The notes beneath the pieces are model-generated. The model ran no database searches. It was given only the letters and a program-made list of their open reading frames with translations, and was not told the DNA's origin. The translations under genes and the position numbers were made by a program. A stretch of DNA of 64,000 bases from Pseudomonas sp. Irchel s3h14 (GTDB lineage Bacteria > Pseudomonadota > Gammaproteobacteria > Pseudomonadales > Pseudomonadaceae), in the NCBI RefSeq assembly GCF_900187425.1, contig NZ_FYDJ01000002.1, positions 62,001 to 126,000 on the forward strand. Reading direction: 5' to 3'. Positions 10,451 to 20,794 of the stretch are shown one piece after another; position 1 is the stretch's first letter, and every line of letters begins with the position of its first letter.

Positions 10451-11329
10451 ATGCCTTGGCTGCAAGTCCGTCTCGCCATCAGCCCAGAACAAGCCGAAAC
10501 CTACGAAGACGCTTTCCTTGAAGTGGGCGCCGTATCGGTGACCTTCATGGACGCCGAAGATCAGCCGATCTTCGAGCCGGAACTCAACACCACGCCGCTG
10601 TGGTCGCACACGCACTTGCTGGCCCTGTTCGAAGGTGGCACCGAAGCCGCCACCGTGCTGGCCCACCTTGAGTTGCTGACCGGCAGTCCGCTGCCCGAGC
10701 ATCACAGCGAAGTCATCGAAGACCAGGACTGGGAACGCAGCTGGATGGACGGTTTCCAGCCAATGCGTTTCGGCCAGCGCCTGTGGATTGTGCCGAGCTG
10801 GCACGCAGCTCCCGAGCCTGACGCGGTCAATCTGCTGCTGGACCCGGGCCTGGCGTTCGGCACCGGCACTCACCCGACCACCGCGCTATGCCTGGAATGG
10901 CTCGACGGCCAGGACCTGAAGGACTGCAACGTATTGGACTTCGGCTGCGGCTCGGGGATCCTGGCAATTGCCGCCCTTCTGCTGGGCGCCAAGGAAGCCG
11001 TCGGTACCGATATCGACGTGCAAGCCCTGGAAGCCTCCCGCGATAACGCCGGGCGCAACAACATCGCCGACGAACTGTTCCCGCTGTATCTGCCGCAAGA
11101 TCTGCCGCAGGTTCAGGCCGACGTGCTGGTCGCCAACATCCTGGCCGGCCCGCTGGTTTCCCTGGCGCCGCAATTGTCCAGCCTGGTCAAATCCGGTGGT
11201 CGTCTGGCACTGTCGGGCATCCTCGCCGAGCAAGGTGAAGAAGTCGCCAAGGCTTACGCTCAGGACTTCGATCTGGACCCGATCGCCAATCGCGATGGCT
11301 GGGTGCGCATCACTGGCCGTCGGCGCTAG
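10451..11329 (+). CDS. prmA: ribosomal protein L11 methyltransferase
   Basis: Methylates ribosomal protein L11 on lysines and the N-terminus using S-adenosylmethionine. The 292 residues are full length. An N-terminal substrate-recognition domain ([16 protein letters not shown]) is joined by a linker to a Rossmann methyltransferase domain with SAM loop [20 protein letters not shown] and the post-II motif VANILAGPL. The ATG at 10451 is chosen because it gives the conserved N-terminus; the frame is open upstream into the REP element. The next gene starts 30 bp downstream. Confidence 0.95.
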   Translation: MPWLQVRLAISPEQAETYEDAFLEVGAVSVTFMDAEDQPIFEPELNTTPLWSHTHLLALFEGGTEAATVLAHLELLTGSPLPEHHSEVIEDQDWERSWMDGFQPMRFGQRLWIVPSWHAAPEPDAVNLLLDPGLAFGTGTHPTTALCLEWLDGQDLKDCNVLDFGCGSGILAIAALLLGAKEAVGTDIDVQALEASRDNAGRNNIADELFPLYLPQDLPQVQADVLVANILAGPLVSLAPQLSSLVKSGGRLALSGILAEQGEEVAKAYAQDFDLDPIANRDGWVRITGRRR

Positions 11330-11359
11330 AATGAACGCCTGCATAAACCGGATTGCCGC

Positions 11360-12568
11360 ATGACCGACAGCTTCGTCACTCAGTGCCCGCATTGCCAAAC
11401 CAGCTTCCGCGTCAGCCATGCTCAATTGAGCGTGGCCCGCGGAGTGGTTCGTTGCGGCTCGTGCTTGCAGGTGTTCAACGCCGCCCAGCAGCTACTTGAG
11501 CAACGGTCCGGCAAGGACGCGATCACGCCGGCTGCCCCGGTCATCGTCGAACCGCCGGAGCCGCGAGCCATCAGCCAAAAGCAATGGACCGCGGCCGAGC
11601 TGGATCTGGACAGTCTGGACCTGGACGAAGAGCTCGCTCGCCTCGAACAACGGGAGATCCAGCCGACCACGGAATTCGGCCGGCCCCGCGAAGACAATCT
11701 GAGTGCCAGCCGGGATACCGTCGAGCACGAAGAAGCGCCGTGGCCCGACAGCCTGTTCAGCGAATCGGCTGCCGATCGTGCGCAGACCACTGAAGCCGAC
11801 TTGCCGGAGCTGGAACTCGATCCGAGCAAATACTCGCGCACCGAACCTTCGCTGTCCCTGGAACCGGTGGAACTGGACGACGAACATCTGCCGCCACAGC
11901 TGCGACTGCACGACCCGCTCGACGCACCGATGCATCACGAACGCCTGTCGGCGACCGATGATATCGACGACGATCGGCCCTCGATCCAGCCTCAGCGCAA
12001 AAAGCGTGAGCCGGCTGTCCGCGCCGAAGCCCTGCAAGAGCTGACCGATGACCCGCTGCAGCTGGACTGGCAAAAGCGCCGCTCACCCTGGGGTCGCCGA
12101 TTTTTCTGGCTGCTGCTGATCCTGCTCGGCGCCGCCGCGCTCGCCGGTCAGTACATCGCCTACCATTTCGATGAACTGGCGCGTCAGGACCAGTACCGTC
12201 CGTGGTTCCAGCAAGTGTGTCCGCAAATCGGCTGCACCGTGCCATCCAAAGTCGACATCGCCAAAATCAAAAGCAGCAACCTGGTGGTCCGCAGTCACCC
12301 GGACTTCAACGGTGCACTGGTGGTCGACGCGATCATCTACAACCGCGCGCCCTTCTCCCAGCCTTTCCCGCTGCTGGAGTTGCGTTTTGCCGACCTCAAC
12401 GGCCACCTGATCGCCAGCCGTCGCTTCAAGCCCGGCGAGTACCTCAACGGCGATCTCGAAGGGATGGCGGAAATGCCTCCGCAAACGCCGATCCACATCG
12501 CACTGGATATCCTCGATCCAGGCTCCAAAGCGGTGAATTACAGCCTGAGCTTCCATTCGCCCGAGTGA
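11360..12568 (+). CDS. zinc-ribbon and DUF3426 membrane protein
   Basis: A 402-residue protein of unknown function common beside prmA in pseudomonads. Residues 9-12 and 32-35 hold a CxxC...CxxC zinc ribbon of the MJ0042 type (CPHC, CGSC). A long acidic, low-complexity linker runs to about residue 240. One membrane helix (FFWLLLILLGAAALAGQYI) follows at about 249-270, then a C-terminal DUF3426 domain of roughly 130 residues, predicted outside the cytoplasm. It lies 30 bp after prmA and is probably in the same transcript. Confidence 0.85.
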   Translation: MTDSFVTQCPHCQTSFRVSHAQLSVARGVVRCGSCLQVFNAAQQLLEQRSGKDAITPAAPVIVEPPEPRAISQKQWTAAELDLDSLDLDEELARLEQREIQPTTEFGRPREDNLSASRDTVEHEEAPWPDSLFSESAADRAQTTEADLPELELDPSKYSRTEPSLSLEPVELDDEHLPPQLRLHDPLDAPMHHERLSATDDIDDDRPSIQPQRKKREPAVRAEALQELTDDPLQLDWQKRRSPWGRRFFWLLLILLGAAALAGQYIAYHFDELARQDQYRPWFQQVCPQIGCTVPSKVDIAKIKSSNLVVRSHPDFNGALVVDAIIYNRAPFSQPFPLLELRFADLNGHLIASRRFKPGEYLNGDLEGMAEMPPQTPIHIALDILDPGSKAVNYSLSFHSPE

Positions 12569-12753
12569 AACGGTTCAGTGTTACGGCTTTGACGGCATAT
12601 TTCTGACTTTGGCCGCTCACACCAAACCGCTGGCGATAACAGAATAACTGTTCAGATTTTGTTCAATTCAGCCTTTATCCAGTCATCGAGAGCGGGTATC
12701 ATGCCAACCCTTTTTCGAACTCTCATGATCCGACCCCACAACAGGGAAGTCCT

Positions 12754-13764
12754 ATGTCGGCGGTACGCATCGGTCCTTACACATTGCACAACGGCTTGAT
12801 TCTCGCCCCGATGGCGGGAGTCACAGACCAACCCTTTCGTCAGCTGTGCAAGCGACTGGGCGCAGGACTTGTAGTCTCGGAAATGGTCACCAGCGACATG
12901 AGCTTGTGGAACACCCGCAAATCGCGGATGCGCATGATCCACGAAGGTGATCCCGAGCCCCGCTCGGTACAGATCGCCGGTGGTGATGCACAAATGCTGG
13001 CGGATGCGGCCCGGGCCAACGTTGAACTGGGCGCACAGATTATTGATATCAACATGGGCTGTCCGGCGAAAAAGGTCTGCAACAAGGCCGCCGGGTCCGC
13101 GCTGTTGAAGGATGAAGCACTGGTGACCGAGATCCTGCAGGCCGTAGTGGCTGCAGTTGATGTGCCGGTGACCCTGAAGATCCGTACCGGCTGGGACCGG
13201 GACAACAAAAACGGCCTGACCGTGGCGAAGATCGCCGAGCAGGCAGGCATAACGGCGCTGGCAGTCCATGGCCGCACCCGTGCCGATCTGTACACCGGCG
13301 AAGCCGAGTACGACACCATTGCCGCAATCAAGCAGGCCGTGTCGATTCCGGTCTTTGCCAATGGCGATATCGATTCGCCAGAGAAGGCCCGGTACGTGCT
13401 CGATGCGACCGGTGCCGATGGCCTGCTGGTAGGCCGGGCCGCCCAAGGGCGGCCGTGGATTTTTCGTGAGATCGATCATTTTCTGCGTACCGGCGAGAAA
13501 CTCCCGGCACTGGAACTGATCGAGGTGGAACGCATTCTGCTAGAGCATCTGGCTGCGCTGCACGTCTTCTATGGAGACGTCATGGGCGTACGCATTGCTC
13601 GAAAGCATGTGGGCTGGTATCTCGCAACCTTGCCGGGCGCCAGGGAGTTTCGCGCCCACTTCAATCGTTTGGAAGATACGGAAGCACAATGCGCCAACGT
13701 TCGGGGCTTCTTCGCCGAACGTTACAAGAGCCTGACAGGGGACGGAGAAGGGGTGGCCGCATGA
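12754..13764 (+). CDS. dusB: tRNA-dihydrouridine synthase B
   Basis: FMN- and NADPH-dependent enzyme reducing uridine to dihydrouridine in the tRNA D-loop. The 336-residue TIM barrel has the family start ([20 protein letters not shown]), the active-site stretch [14 protein letters not shown] with its catalytic Cys, AVHGRTR and the FMN phosphate region GRAAQGRPW. It overlaps fis by an ATGA junction, the dusB-fis operon seen across gamma-proteobacteria. A TATCAT at 12697-12702 may be the -10 element of the operon promoter. Confidence 0.96.
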   Translation: MSAVRIGPYTLHNGLILAPMAGVTDQPFRQLCKRLGAGLVVSEMVTSDMSLWNTRKSRMRMIHEGDPEPRSVQIAGGDAQMLADAARANVELGAQIIDINMGCPAKKVCNKAAGSALLKDEALVTEILQAVVAAVDVPVTLKIRTGWDRDNKNGLTVAKIAEQAGITALAVHGRTRADLYTGEAEYDTIAAIKQAVSIPVFANGDIDSPEKARYVLDATGADGLLVGRAAQGRPWIFREIDHFLRTGEKLPALELIEVERILLEHLAALHVFYGDVMGVRIARKHVGWYLATLPGAREFRAHFNRLEDTEAQCANVRGFFAERYKSLTGDGEGVAA

Positions 13765-14081
13765 CGATGATGACCGAGACTTTAGTGAGTGGAACAACAC
13801 CCGTGAGCGACAACGTGAATTTGAAACAGCACCTCAATACTCCGAGCGAAGAAGGTCAGACCCTTCGCGGGAGTGTCGAGAAGGCGCTGCACAATTATTT
13901 CGCCCACCTTGAGGGCGCTGCCGTCACGGATGTGTACAACCTGGTGCTCTCCGAAGTCGAGGCGCCCCTGCTCGAGTGCGTGATGAACTACGTCAAGGGC
14001 AACCAGACCAAGGCCAGCGAGCTGCTCGGACTGAACCGAGGCACGCTGCGCAAGAAACTCAAGCAGTACGATTTGCTGTAA
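13761..14081 (+). CDS. fis: DNA-binding protein Fis
   Basis: Nucleoid-associated protein that bends DNA and activates rRNA and other growth-linked promoters. The 106 residues end in the conserved helix-turn-helix ([20 protein letters not shown]). The preceding helices ([20 protein letters not shown]) make the dimer core. The start at 13761 overlaps the dusB stop, indicating translational coupling; the frame is open further upstream inside dusB but that part is not conserved sequence. Confidence 0.96.
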   Translation: MTMMTETLVSGTTPVSDNVNLKQHLNTPSEEGQTLRGSVEKALHNYFAHLEGAAVTDVYNLVLSEVEAPLLECVMNYVKGNQTKASELLGLNRGTLRKKLKQYDLL

Positions 14082-14098
14082 GCATTCAATCAAACCAG

Positions 14099-14131
14099 AA
14101 AGGCGCCCGCGTAAAAACGGTCGCCTTTTTT
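14099..14131 (+). terminator. intrinsic terminator after fis
   Basis: AAAGGCG and CGCCTTT pair across a 16-base loop and run into TTTTTT. The stem is short, so efficiency is uncertain. It separates the dusB-fis operon from purH. Confidence 0.65.
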
Positions 14132-14162
14132 GCTGACTCCTTTGCTTTTGATGGAAATTGAA

Positions 14163-15770
14163 ATGACCGACCAGACTACCCGCCTGCCGATCCGCCGCGC
14201 CTTGATCAGCGTTTCCGACAAGACCGGGATCCTCGAATTCGCCAAAGAGCTTGAAGCCCTGGGCGTCGAGATCCTCTCCACCGGCGGAACGTTCAAGCTG
14301 CTGCGCGACAACGGTGTTGCCGCAGTGGAAGTCGCGGATTACACCGGTTTCGCAGAAATGATGGACGGCCGGGTAAAAACCCTGCACCCGAAAATCCACG
14401 GCGGGATCCTCGGTCGTCGCGGTATCGACGACGCCATCATGAACGAGCACGGCATCAAGCCGATCGACCTGGTAGCGGTCAACCTGTACCCGTTCGAAGC
14501 CACCATCAACAAGCCAGGCTGCGACCTGCCGACCGCGATCGAGAACATCGATATCGGCGGCCCGACCATGGTCCGTTCGGCAGCCAAGAACCACAAAGAC
14601 GTGGCCATCGTGGTGAATGCCAGCGACTACGCCAGCGTCCTCGAAAGCCTCAAGGCCGGCGGCCTGACCTACGCTCAGCGTTTCGACCTGATGCTCAAGG
14701 CCTTCGAACACACTGCCGCCTATGACGGCATGATCGCCAACTACATGGGCACTGTGAACCAGGCGGCTGACACCCTCAGCACCGAAGGTCGCAGCGAGTT
14801 CCCGCGCACCTTCAACAGCCAGTTCGTCAAGGCTCAGGAAATGCGCTACGGCGAGAACCCGCACCAGAGCGCGGCGTTCTACGTTGAAGCCAAGCCTGCC
14901 GAAGTCGGTATCGCCACGGCGACCCAGTTGCAAGGCAAAGAGCTGTCGTACAACAACGTGGCCGACACTGATGCCGCGCTGGAATGCGTGAAGAGCTTCG
15001 TCAAACCGGCTTGCGTGATCGTCAAGCACGCCAACCCGTGCGGCGTGGCCGTGAGCCCGGACGCCGAAGGCGGTATCCGCCAGGCTTATGAACTGGCCTA
15101 CGCCACCGACACCGAGTCGGCGTTCGGCGGCATCATCGCCTTCAACCGCGAACTGGATGCTGAAACCGCCAAGGCCATCGTCGAGCGTCAGTTTGTCGAA
15201 GTGATCATCGCCCCGTCCGTCAGCGAAGAAGCTCGCGCCATCGTGGCTGCCAAAGCCAACGTGCGCCTGCTGGCCTGCGGCGAGTGGTCGGCTGATCGCG
15301 CCGCTGCGTGGGACTACAAACGCGTCAACGGTGGTCTGCTGGTGCAGAGCCGCGACATCGGCATGATCGGTGCCGACGACCTGAAAGTCGTGACCAAGCG
15401 CGCCCCGACCGAGCAAGAGATCCACGACCTGATCTTCGCCTGGAAAGTCGCCAAGTACGTTAAGTCCAACGCCATCGTCTACGCCAAGAACCGTCAGACC
15501 ATCGGTGTCGGCGCTGGCCAGATGAGCCGTGTGAACTCCGCGCGTATTGCTGCGATCAAGGCTGAACACGCTGGTCTGCAGGTTCAGGGTGCGGTCATGG
15601 CATCGGATGCATTCTTCCCGTTCCGCGACGGTATCGACAACGCGGCCAAGGTTGGTATCACTGCGGTGATCCAGCCTGGCGGCTCGATGCGCGATAACGA
15701 AGTGATTGCAGCAGCTGATGAAGCTGGCATCGCCATGGTCTTTACTGGCATGCGCCACTTCCGTCACTGA
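14163..15770 (+). CDS. purH: bifunctional AICAR formyltransferase / IMP cyclohydrolase
   Basis: Catalyses the last two steps of IMP synthesis: formyl transfer to AICAR and ring closure. The 535-residue protein has an N-terminal MGS-like cyclohydrolase domain ([34 protein letters not shown] type region) and a C-terminal transformylase domain with the KHANPCG motif, which holds the catalytic Lys-His pair. The ATG at 14163 gives the conserved start; an in-frame codon at 14130 lies in the fis terminator. purD follows after a repeat. Confidence 0.97.
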   Translation: MTDQTTRLPIRRALISVSDKTGILEFAKELEALGVEILSTGGTFKLLRDNGVAAVEVADYTGFAEMMDGRVKTLHPKIHGGILGRRGIDDAIMNEHGIKPIDLVAVNLYPFEATINKPGCDLPTAIENIDIGGPTMVRSAAKNHKDVAIVVNASDYASVLESLKAGGLTYAQRFDLMLKAFEHTAAYDGMIANYMGTVNQAADTLSTEGRSEFPRTFNSQFVKAQEMRYGENPHQSAAFYVEAKPAEVGIATATQLQGKELSYNNVADTDAALECVKSFVKPACVIVKHANPCGVAVSPDAEGGIRQAYELAYATDTESAFGGIIAFNRELDAETAKAIVERQFVEVIIAPSVSEEARAIVAAKANVRLLACGEWSADRAAAWDYKRVNGGLLVQSRDIGMIGADDLKVVTKRAPTEQEIHDLIFAWKVAKYVKSNAIVYAKNRQTIGVGAGQMSRVNSARIAAIKAEHAGLQVQGAVMASDAFFPFRDGIDNAAKVGITAVIQPGGSMRDNEVIAAADEAGIAMVFTGMRHFRH

Positions 15771-15780
15771 TTTGTTTGCT

Positions 15781-15884
15781 TGATCGTACCCACGCTCTGC
15801 GTGGGCACGCAGCCCGGGACGCTCCGCGTCCCTCGGACGCGGAGCGTCCGCAGAGGCATTCCCACGCAGAGCGTGGGAACGATC
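15781..15884. repeat. large palindromic intergenic repeat, GTTCCCACGC type, copy 2
   Basis: Same architecture as the copy before dsbD: outer arms GATCGTACCCACGCTCTGCG and CGCAGAGCGTGGGAACGATC, with an inner GGACGCTCCGCGTCC / GGACGCGGAGCGTCC pair. It fills the purH to purD gap. Confidence 0.92.
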
Positions 15885-15921
15885 GCCCTCCACAGAATTA
15901 GCGTCATCCGAGGTTTTTGAA

Positions 15922-17217
15922 ATGAATGTTTTGATCATTGGCAGCGGTGGCCGTGAACACGCCCTGGCCTGGAAAGTGGCTCAGGATCCGCGCGTGCAGA
16001 AAGTTTTCGTGGCGCCCGGCAACGCCGGCACCGCCATTGAAGCCAAGTGCGAGAACGTCGCTATCGACGTGCTGGCACTCGAACAGCTTGCTGACTTCGC
16101 CGAGAAAAACGTTTCACTGACCATCGTCGGCCCGGAAGTGCCGCTGGTCGCTGGTGTCGTCGATCTGTTCCGCTCCCGTGGCCTGGATTGCTTCGGCCCG
16201 ACCGCTGGCGCTGCTCAGCTGGAAGGTTCGAAAGCCTTCACCAAGGATTTCCTGGCGCGCCACAAGATCCCGACCGCCGACTACCAGAACTTCACCGAGA
16301 TTGAGCCTGCCCTGGCTTATCTGCGTGAAAAAGGCGCACCGATCGTGATCAAGGCCGATGGCCTGGCCGCCGGTAAAGGCGTGATCGTTGCCATGACGTT
16401 GACCGAAGCCGAAGACGCCGTGCGCGACATGCTGGCCGGCAACGCATTCGGCGATGCCGGTTCGCGCGTGGTGATCGAAGAGTTTCTGGACGGCGAAGAA
16501 GCCAGCTTCATCGTCATGGTCGACGGCAAGAACGTATTGCCGATGGCCACCAGCCAGGACCACAAACGCGTCGGCGACGGCGACACCGGTCCAAACACTG
16601 GCGGTATGGGTGCCTACTCCCCTGCCCCGGTCGTGACCGCTGAAGTGCACAAGCGCGTCATGGATCTGGTGATCTGGCCGACCGTGCGCGGCATGGCCGA
16701 GGAAGGCAACGTTTACACGGGTTTCCTGTACGCCGGTCTGATGATCGACAAGGCTGGTAACCCAAAAGTCATCGAATTCAACTGCCGTTTCGGCGACCCT
16801 GAGACCCAACCGGTGATGCTGCGTTTGCAGTCGAGCCTGGTGTTGCTGGTCGAAGCGGCGCTGGCGCAAGCCCTGGACAAGGTCGAAGCACAATGGGATC
16901 CGCGTCCGAGCGTCGGCATTGTGCTGGCCGCTGGCGGCTATCCTGGTGACTACGCTAAAGGCGTTGCCATCAACGGTCTCGATGCAGCTGCAGCACTGGA
17001 AGGCAAAGTCTTCCACGCTGGTACTGCACTCAAGGACGGTCAAGTGGTGACGGCCGGTGGTCGGGTACTCTGCGCCACGGCAATGGGTGCCAGCGTCGAT
17101 GCCGCTCAGCAGCAGGCTTACAAGCTGGCCGCCAAAATTGACTGGGAAGGCTGTTTCTATCGCAAGGACATTGGCTACCGTGCCATTGCCCGCGAGCGTG
17201 GCGAAAATCAGGAATAA
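15922..17217 (+). CDS. purD: phosphoribosylamine-glycine ligase (GAR synthetase)
   Basis: ATP-grasp ligase joining glycine to phosphoribosylamine in purine synthesis. The 431-residue product starts MNVLIIGSGGREHALAWK, the standard GAR synthetase N-terminus. It has the ATP-grasp signatures IKADGLAAGKGV and EFNCRFGDPETQ. It lies downstream of purH with a palindromic repeat between them, so the two may be cotranscribed with the repeat tuning read-through or mRNA stability. Confidence 0.97.
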   Translation: MNVLIIGSGGREHALAWKVAQDPRVQKVFVAPGNAGTAIEAKCENVAIDVLALEQLADFAEKNVSLTIVGPEVPLVAGVVDLFRSRGLDCFGPTAGAAQLEGSKAFTKDFLARHKIPTADYQNFTEIEPALAYLREKGAPIVIKADGLAAGKGVIVAMTLTEAEDAVRDMLAGNAFGDAGSRVVIEEFLDGEEASFIVMVDGKNVLPMATSQDHKRVGDGDTGPNTGGMGAYSPAPVVTAEVHKRVMDLVIWPTVRGMAEEGNVYTGFLYAGLMIDKAGNPKVIEFNCRFGDPETQPVMLRLQSSLVLLVEAALAQALDKVEAQWDPRPSVGIVLAAGGYPGDYAKGVAINGLDAAAALEGKVFHAGTALKDGQVVTAGGRVLCATAMGASVDAAQQQAYKLAAKIDWEGCFYRKDIGYRAIARERGENQE

Positions 17218-17231
17218 GAGCGCCTTTCGGC

Positions 17232-17258
17232 CAGGCAAGGGCTTCGGGCCCTTGCCTG
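17232..17258 (+). terminator. hairpin after purD
   Basis: CAGGCAAGGGC and GCCCTTGCCTG form an 11-bp stem with a five-base loop. There is no T-run after it, so this may be a weak terminator or a 3-prime stabiliser. It lies between purD and retS. Confidence 0.6.
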
Positions 17259-17316
17259 ACTATTCCGGCGCCGCGCATAGTTATATTCTGGCATCAACCT
17301 ACGAAGGGATTTCGCC

Positions 17317-20094
17317 GTGCGCTGGCTCAGGATTGCCATAGGTTTCACCGTCACTCTGCTGACCTTGCTCTGCATGCTCCCGGCCCAGGCCGCGCAAGGC
17401 AGTGGCTGGGCGGTATTGCTTGACGAACAGGGCGACTTGCAGCTCAGCGACATCCGTTCCGCTCGCTACACCAATCAATTCAGCCCCATTGAACTCGACC
17501 GCCTCACCGCCGCCGAACCCGATGGCGCGTTATGGCTGCGCTTCAGACTCGCTCCCGGCAAGCATGAACAGTTGCTGCGGGTGTTCGCTCCCGACCTGTC
17601 GCACTTCAATCTGTATGTGCTGGACGGCGACACGCTGATCGAGCAACTGAACACCGGCACCGGTCAGCCCCAGGCTGAACGACCACTGCCCAGCAGCGAC
17701 TTCATGTTGCCGCTGCCGCAAAACGAAAAACCTCTCGATGTTTACCTGCGACTGGTCTCCGACCATCAGTTGAGGCCTTACATCACCCTGCAGTCAGCGG
17801 TCATGACCGCGGCCAATCAGAATCAGACGCTGATCTACGGACTGTTGTTCGGTTGCCTCGGGATGTTGATCCTGTACAGCCTCGTCCGCTACGCCTATAC
17901 CCGCTCACGCAGCAGTTTCTGGCTGGCCGGATGTGAAGCATTGTTGATGCTCAGCCTGTTGCTGTTGCTGAATCTGGCAGGGCCCTGGCTGCCGAACTGG
18001 CACGCGGTGCAGACACCCGGCGCCTACCTCGCCTTGCTGCTGACGGCGCCGTGCGGCCTGATGTTCGCCTATCGCTTCTTCGCCCCACTCGGCCCGCACC
18101 CGCTGAACAAACTGCTGCTGGGGGACATTCTGTTCATCGTGGTCTGCGGCTTGCTGCTGTTGTTCGTCAACACGCTGCCGCTGAACATCATGACCTACGC
18201 CCTGGTCGCTCTGGCAGGTCTGAGCATGTTGTTCGTCAGCGCCTATCACTGGCAAAAAGGTTATCGCCCGGCGCGCCTGTTCGTCGCGGCGATGGTGGTG
18301 TTCAACATTGGCACTCTGATCATGTTGCCGGCACTGCTGGGATTGACCCTGGTCGCACCGCAAGGCTTGATCATGACGCTGCTGGGGTTAATCTGCATCA
18401 GCGGCGTGTTGATGAGCATTGCCTTGAGCGAACGTCAGCGCAGCATCACCGAAGACCGTTTCAGCGTCAGCCGCGACCTGGCTGCCAGCAACGCCGAGAT
18501 CAACGCCAAGGCCGAATTCCTGGCAAAAATCAGCCACGAAATCCGCACCCCGATGAATGGCGTACTGGGCATGACCGAGCTGCTGCTGGGCACGCCGCTC
18601 TCGGTCAAGCAGCGCGACTATGTACAGACCATCCACAGTGCCGGCAACGAACTGCTGACACTTATCAACGAGATTCTCGATATCTCCAAGCTCGAATCCG
18701 GGCAGATCGAACTGGACGATGTGCAGTTCGACCTCAACGCACTGATCGAAGACTGCCTGAGCATCTTCCGCGCCAAGGCCGAACAGCAGAACGTCGAGCT
18801 GATCAGCTTTATCCAGCCGCAAGTGCCGCGCGTCATCAGCGGTGACCCGACTCGCCTGCGTCAAACCCTGCTGAGCCTGCTGGAAAACGCCCTGAAAAAA
18901 ACCGACGAAGGCGAAATCCTGATCGTCGTCGCCCTCGATGAACGCAGTGCCAAACCGCGCTTGCGCATTGCCGTGCAGGACAGCGGTGAGCCGATGGACG
19001 CCGAAGAGCGCGACGCATTGATGCACGCCGAACTGCACAGCAAGCACTTCCTTTCGGCCACCCGCTTGGGAGGCAATCTGGGGCTGGTGATTGCCCGTCA
19101 GCTGATTCGCTTGATGCACGGGGAGTTCGGGATCAAGAGCGGCGCCAGCCAAGGCAGCACCTTGTGGCTGACCCTGCCGCTGGACCCTGACCGCCTCGAA
19201 CATCCGACGTCTGACCTTGATGGCCCCCTGCAGGGTGCACGGGTATTGGTGGTGGACGATAACGACACCTGTCGCAAAGTGCTGGTGCAACAGTGCACCG
19301 CCTGGGGCCTGAATGTCAGTGCCGTAGCGTCCGGCAAGGAAGCGCTGGCGCTGCTGCGGACCAAGGCTCACTTGCGCGATTACTTCGACGTGGTCCTGCT
19401 GGACCAGAACATGCCTGGCATGACCGGCATGCAACTGGCGGCCAAGATCAAGGAAGACCCGAGCCTGAACCACGACATCCTGCTGATCATGCTCACCGGC
19501 ATCAGCAATGCGCCCAGCAAGATCATCGCGCGCAACTCGGGGATCAAACGCATCCTCGCCAAACCGGTGGCCGGCTATACCCTCAAGACGACGTTGGCCG
19601 ACGAGCTGAACCAGCGAAACAAGGGCCTCTCCATCTCGCAGCACCTGCCCACCGGCCCGACCTTACCGGTGAAGGTGCCAAGCGATTTCCGCATCCTGGT
19701 GGCCGAAGACAACAGCATCTCGACCAAAGTGATTCGCGGCATGCTAGGCAAGCTCAACCTGCAACCGGATACCGCCAGCAATGGCGAAGAAGCCTTGCAG
19801 GCGATGAAAGCCCAGCGTTATGACCTGGTCCTGATGGACTGCGAAATGCCGATCCTCGACGGCTTCTCCGCAACTCAGCAATTGCGTGCCTGGGAAGTCG
19901 GTAATCAGCGGACTCGCACGCCGGTGGTGGCGTTGACTGCGCACATCCTCGCCGAGCACAAAGAACGTGCACGCCAGGCCGGTATGGACGGGCATATGGC
20001 CAAACCGGTCGAGCTGTCGCAACTGCGTGACCTGATCGAGCATTGGGTGGCCCAGCGTGATCAGCAGATCCGGGCAGCGACTCAAACGTCCTGA
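17317..20094 (+). CDS. retS: hybrid sensor kinase RetS
   Basis: Inner-membrane hybrid kinase that in pseudomonads antagonises GacS and so switches between acute virulence and biofilm states. The 925 residues start at a GTG behind GAAGGG. Order: signal peptide, periplasmic 7TMR-DISMED2 domain (about 35-165), seven membrane helices (about 175-375), histidine kinase, two receiver domains. Key residues are present: His407 in KISHEIRTP, Asp696 in VVLLDQNMPG and Asp841 in LVLMDCEMP, each offset by 17 from the P. aeruginosa residues I recall. The usual N box is altered (LLENALKK). Its place after purD matches P. aeruginosa. Everything downstream differs from that genome, where urea genes come next. 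Confidence 0.93.
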   Translation: MRWLRIAIGFTVTLLTLLCMLPAQAAQGSGWAVLLDEQGDLQLSDIRSARYTNQFSPIELDRLTAAEPDGALWLRFRLAPGKHEQLLRVFAPDLSHFNLYVLDGDTLIEQLNTGTGQPQAERPLPSSDFMLPLPQNEKPLDVYLRLVSDHQLRPYITLQSAVMTAANQNQTLIYGLLFGCLGMLILYSLVRYAYTRSRSSFWLAGCEALLMLSLLLLLNLAGPWLPNWHAVQTPGAYLALLLTAPCGLMFAYRFFAPLGPHPLNKLLLGDILFIVVCGLLLLFVNTLPLNIMTYALVALAGLSMLFVSAYHWQKGYRPARLFVAAMVVFNIGTLIMLPALLGLTLVAPQGLIMTLLGLICISGVLMSIALSERQRSITEDRFSVSRDLAASNAEINAKAEFLAKISHEIRTPMNGVLGMTELLLGTPLSVKQRDYVQTIHSAGNELLTLINEILDISKLESGQIELDDVQFDLNALIEDCLSIFRAKAEQQNVELISFIQPQVPRVISGDPTRLRQTLLSLLENALKKTDEGEILIVVALDERSAKPRLRIAVQDSGEPMDAEERDALMHAELHSKHFLSATRLGGNLGLVIARQLIRLMHGEFGIKSGASQGSTLWLTLPLDPDRLEHPTSDLDGPLQGARVLVVDDNDTCRKVLVQQCTAWGLNVSAVASGKEALALLRTKAHLRDYFDVVLLDQNMPGMTGMQLAAKIKEDPSLNHDILLIMLTGISNAPSKIIARNSGIKRILAKPVAGYTLKTTLADELNQRNKGLSISQHLPTGPTLPVKVPSDFRILVAEDNSISTKVIRGMLGKLNLQPDTASNGEEALQAMKAQRYDLVLMDCEMPILDGFSATQQLRAWEVGNQRTRTPVVALTAHILAEHKERARQAGMDGHMAKPVELSQLRDLIEHWVAQRDQQIRAATQTS

Positions 20095-20132
20095 GCCTCG
20101 ACGTTGCAATAATCAGGCGCTCGAAACGCCGC

Positions 20133-20794
20133 TCATAACTCCAGCGCATGTAAATGACGAGTCGTTTCGGCGACAACTGCAGCAGCAACTTTCTTTCTGA
20201 ACGTTGCGTAGTGAAACGTGCTGAAAGTAATGATCGCCATTTCTTCCTGGCTGGTTTCAACGATTTCCTCCATTGGCCAGAACAAGAACTTCGAGACCCG
20301 TGGGCGAGTGTTGAACTACTTGTGATACAGGGCTATTTCGACTTTCCCGGGCGATTTCAGCGCATAGGGGATCATCTGGAAAATCCCCTTCTCACGTAGC
20401 AGACTGGTCCTTTCAAATACCTCAAGCGCTGTGCTGTTACGCTTCAGAGCGGCTAACGCCTGACTTGCCGGGCGCGAAAAGCGGTCGCCCGCCGAGTCTG
20501 ATAGTTGCCGCGACACGCTATCCGCCATCTGTCCTCCCCTTGCCTGTGCAGGAGTGACAGGACGCGTGGTATCCCAACCCAGAAACTTGAGTTTGTTTTT
20601 ATAGTAATCGAACCAGTTACCTACCAACCCGTCCTCGTATGCCGAACGGGTGGCGAGTTGCGCATACAGATTGCTCAGGTAGATATCTTCCCTGTCTTGG
20701 GGAGACAGACCCTCACTGAAACCACTGCTGCGCCTGGAGAGGTGCCATCGTTGATGGTCTGAGTGACGGCCTGCCGAGCGCTCAGAATACTCAT
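20133..20794 (-). pseudogene. decayed third member of the LVANKKYP small-protein family
   Basis: Translation would start at 20794, overlapping the stop of the upstream paralogue as ATGA, and read MSILSARQAVTQTINDG before running out of frame. A one-base shift near 20725 restores a family-like reading: LSPQDREDIYLSNLYAQL, then NWFDYYKNKLKFLGWDT, corresponding to the LFASLVANKKYP and WYQYFLQVMQDAGW part of the intact copy at 21580. That frame meets an amber codon at 20316-20318. Reading through it gives the rest of the family C-terminus, including KFLFWPMEE (YLFWTIDQ in the copy at 35438) and the final LEL, up to a stop at 20133. Two lesions together indicate a pseudogene. Tail-to-tail with retS. 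Confidence 0.8.

Noticed and set aside
13782..15938. 718-codon minus-strand open frame opposite fis and purH
   Set aside because: It spans three unrelated plus-strand features including a palindromic repeat, so it is a by-product of codon bias rather than a gene.
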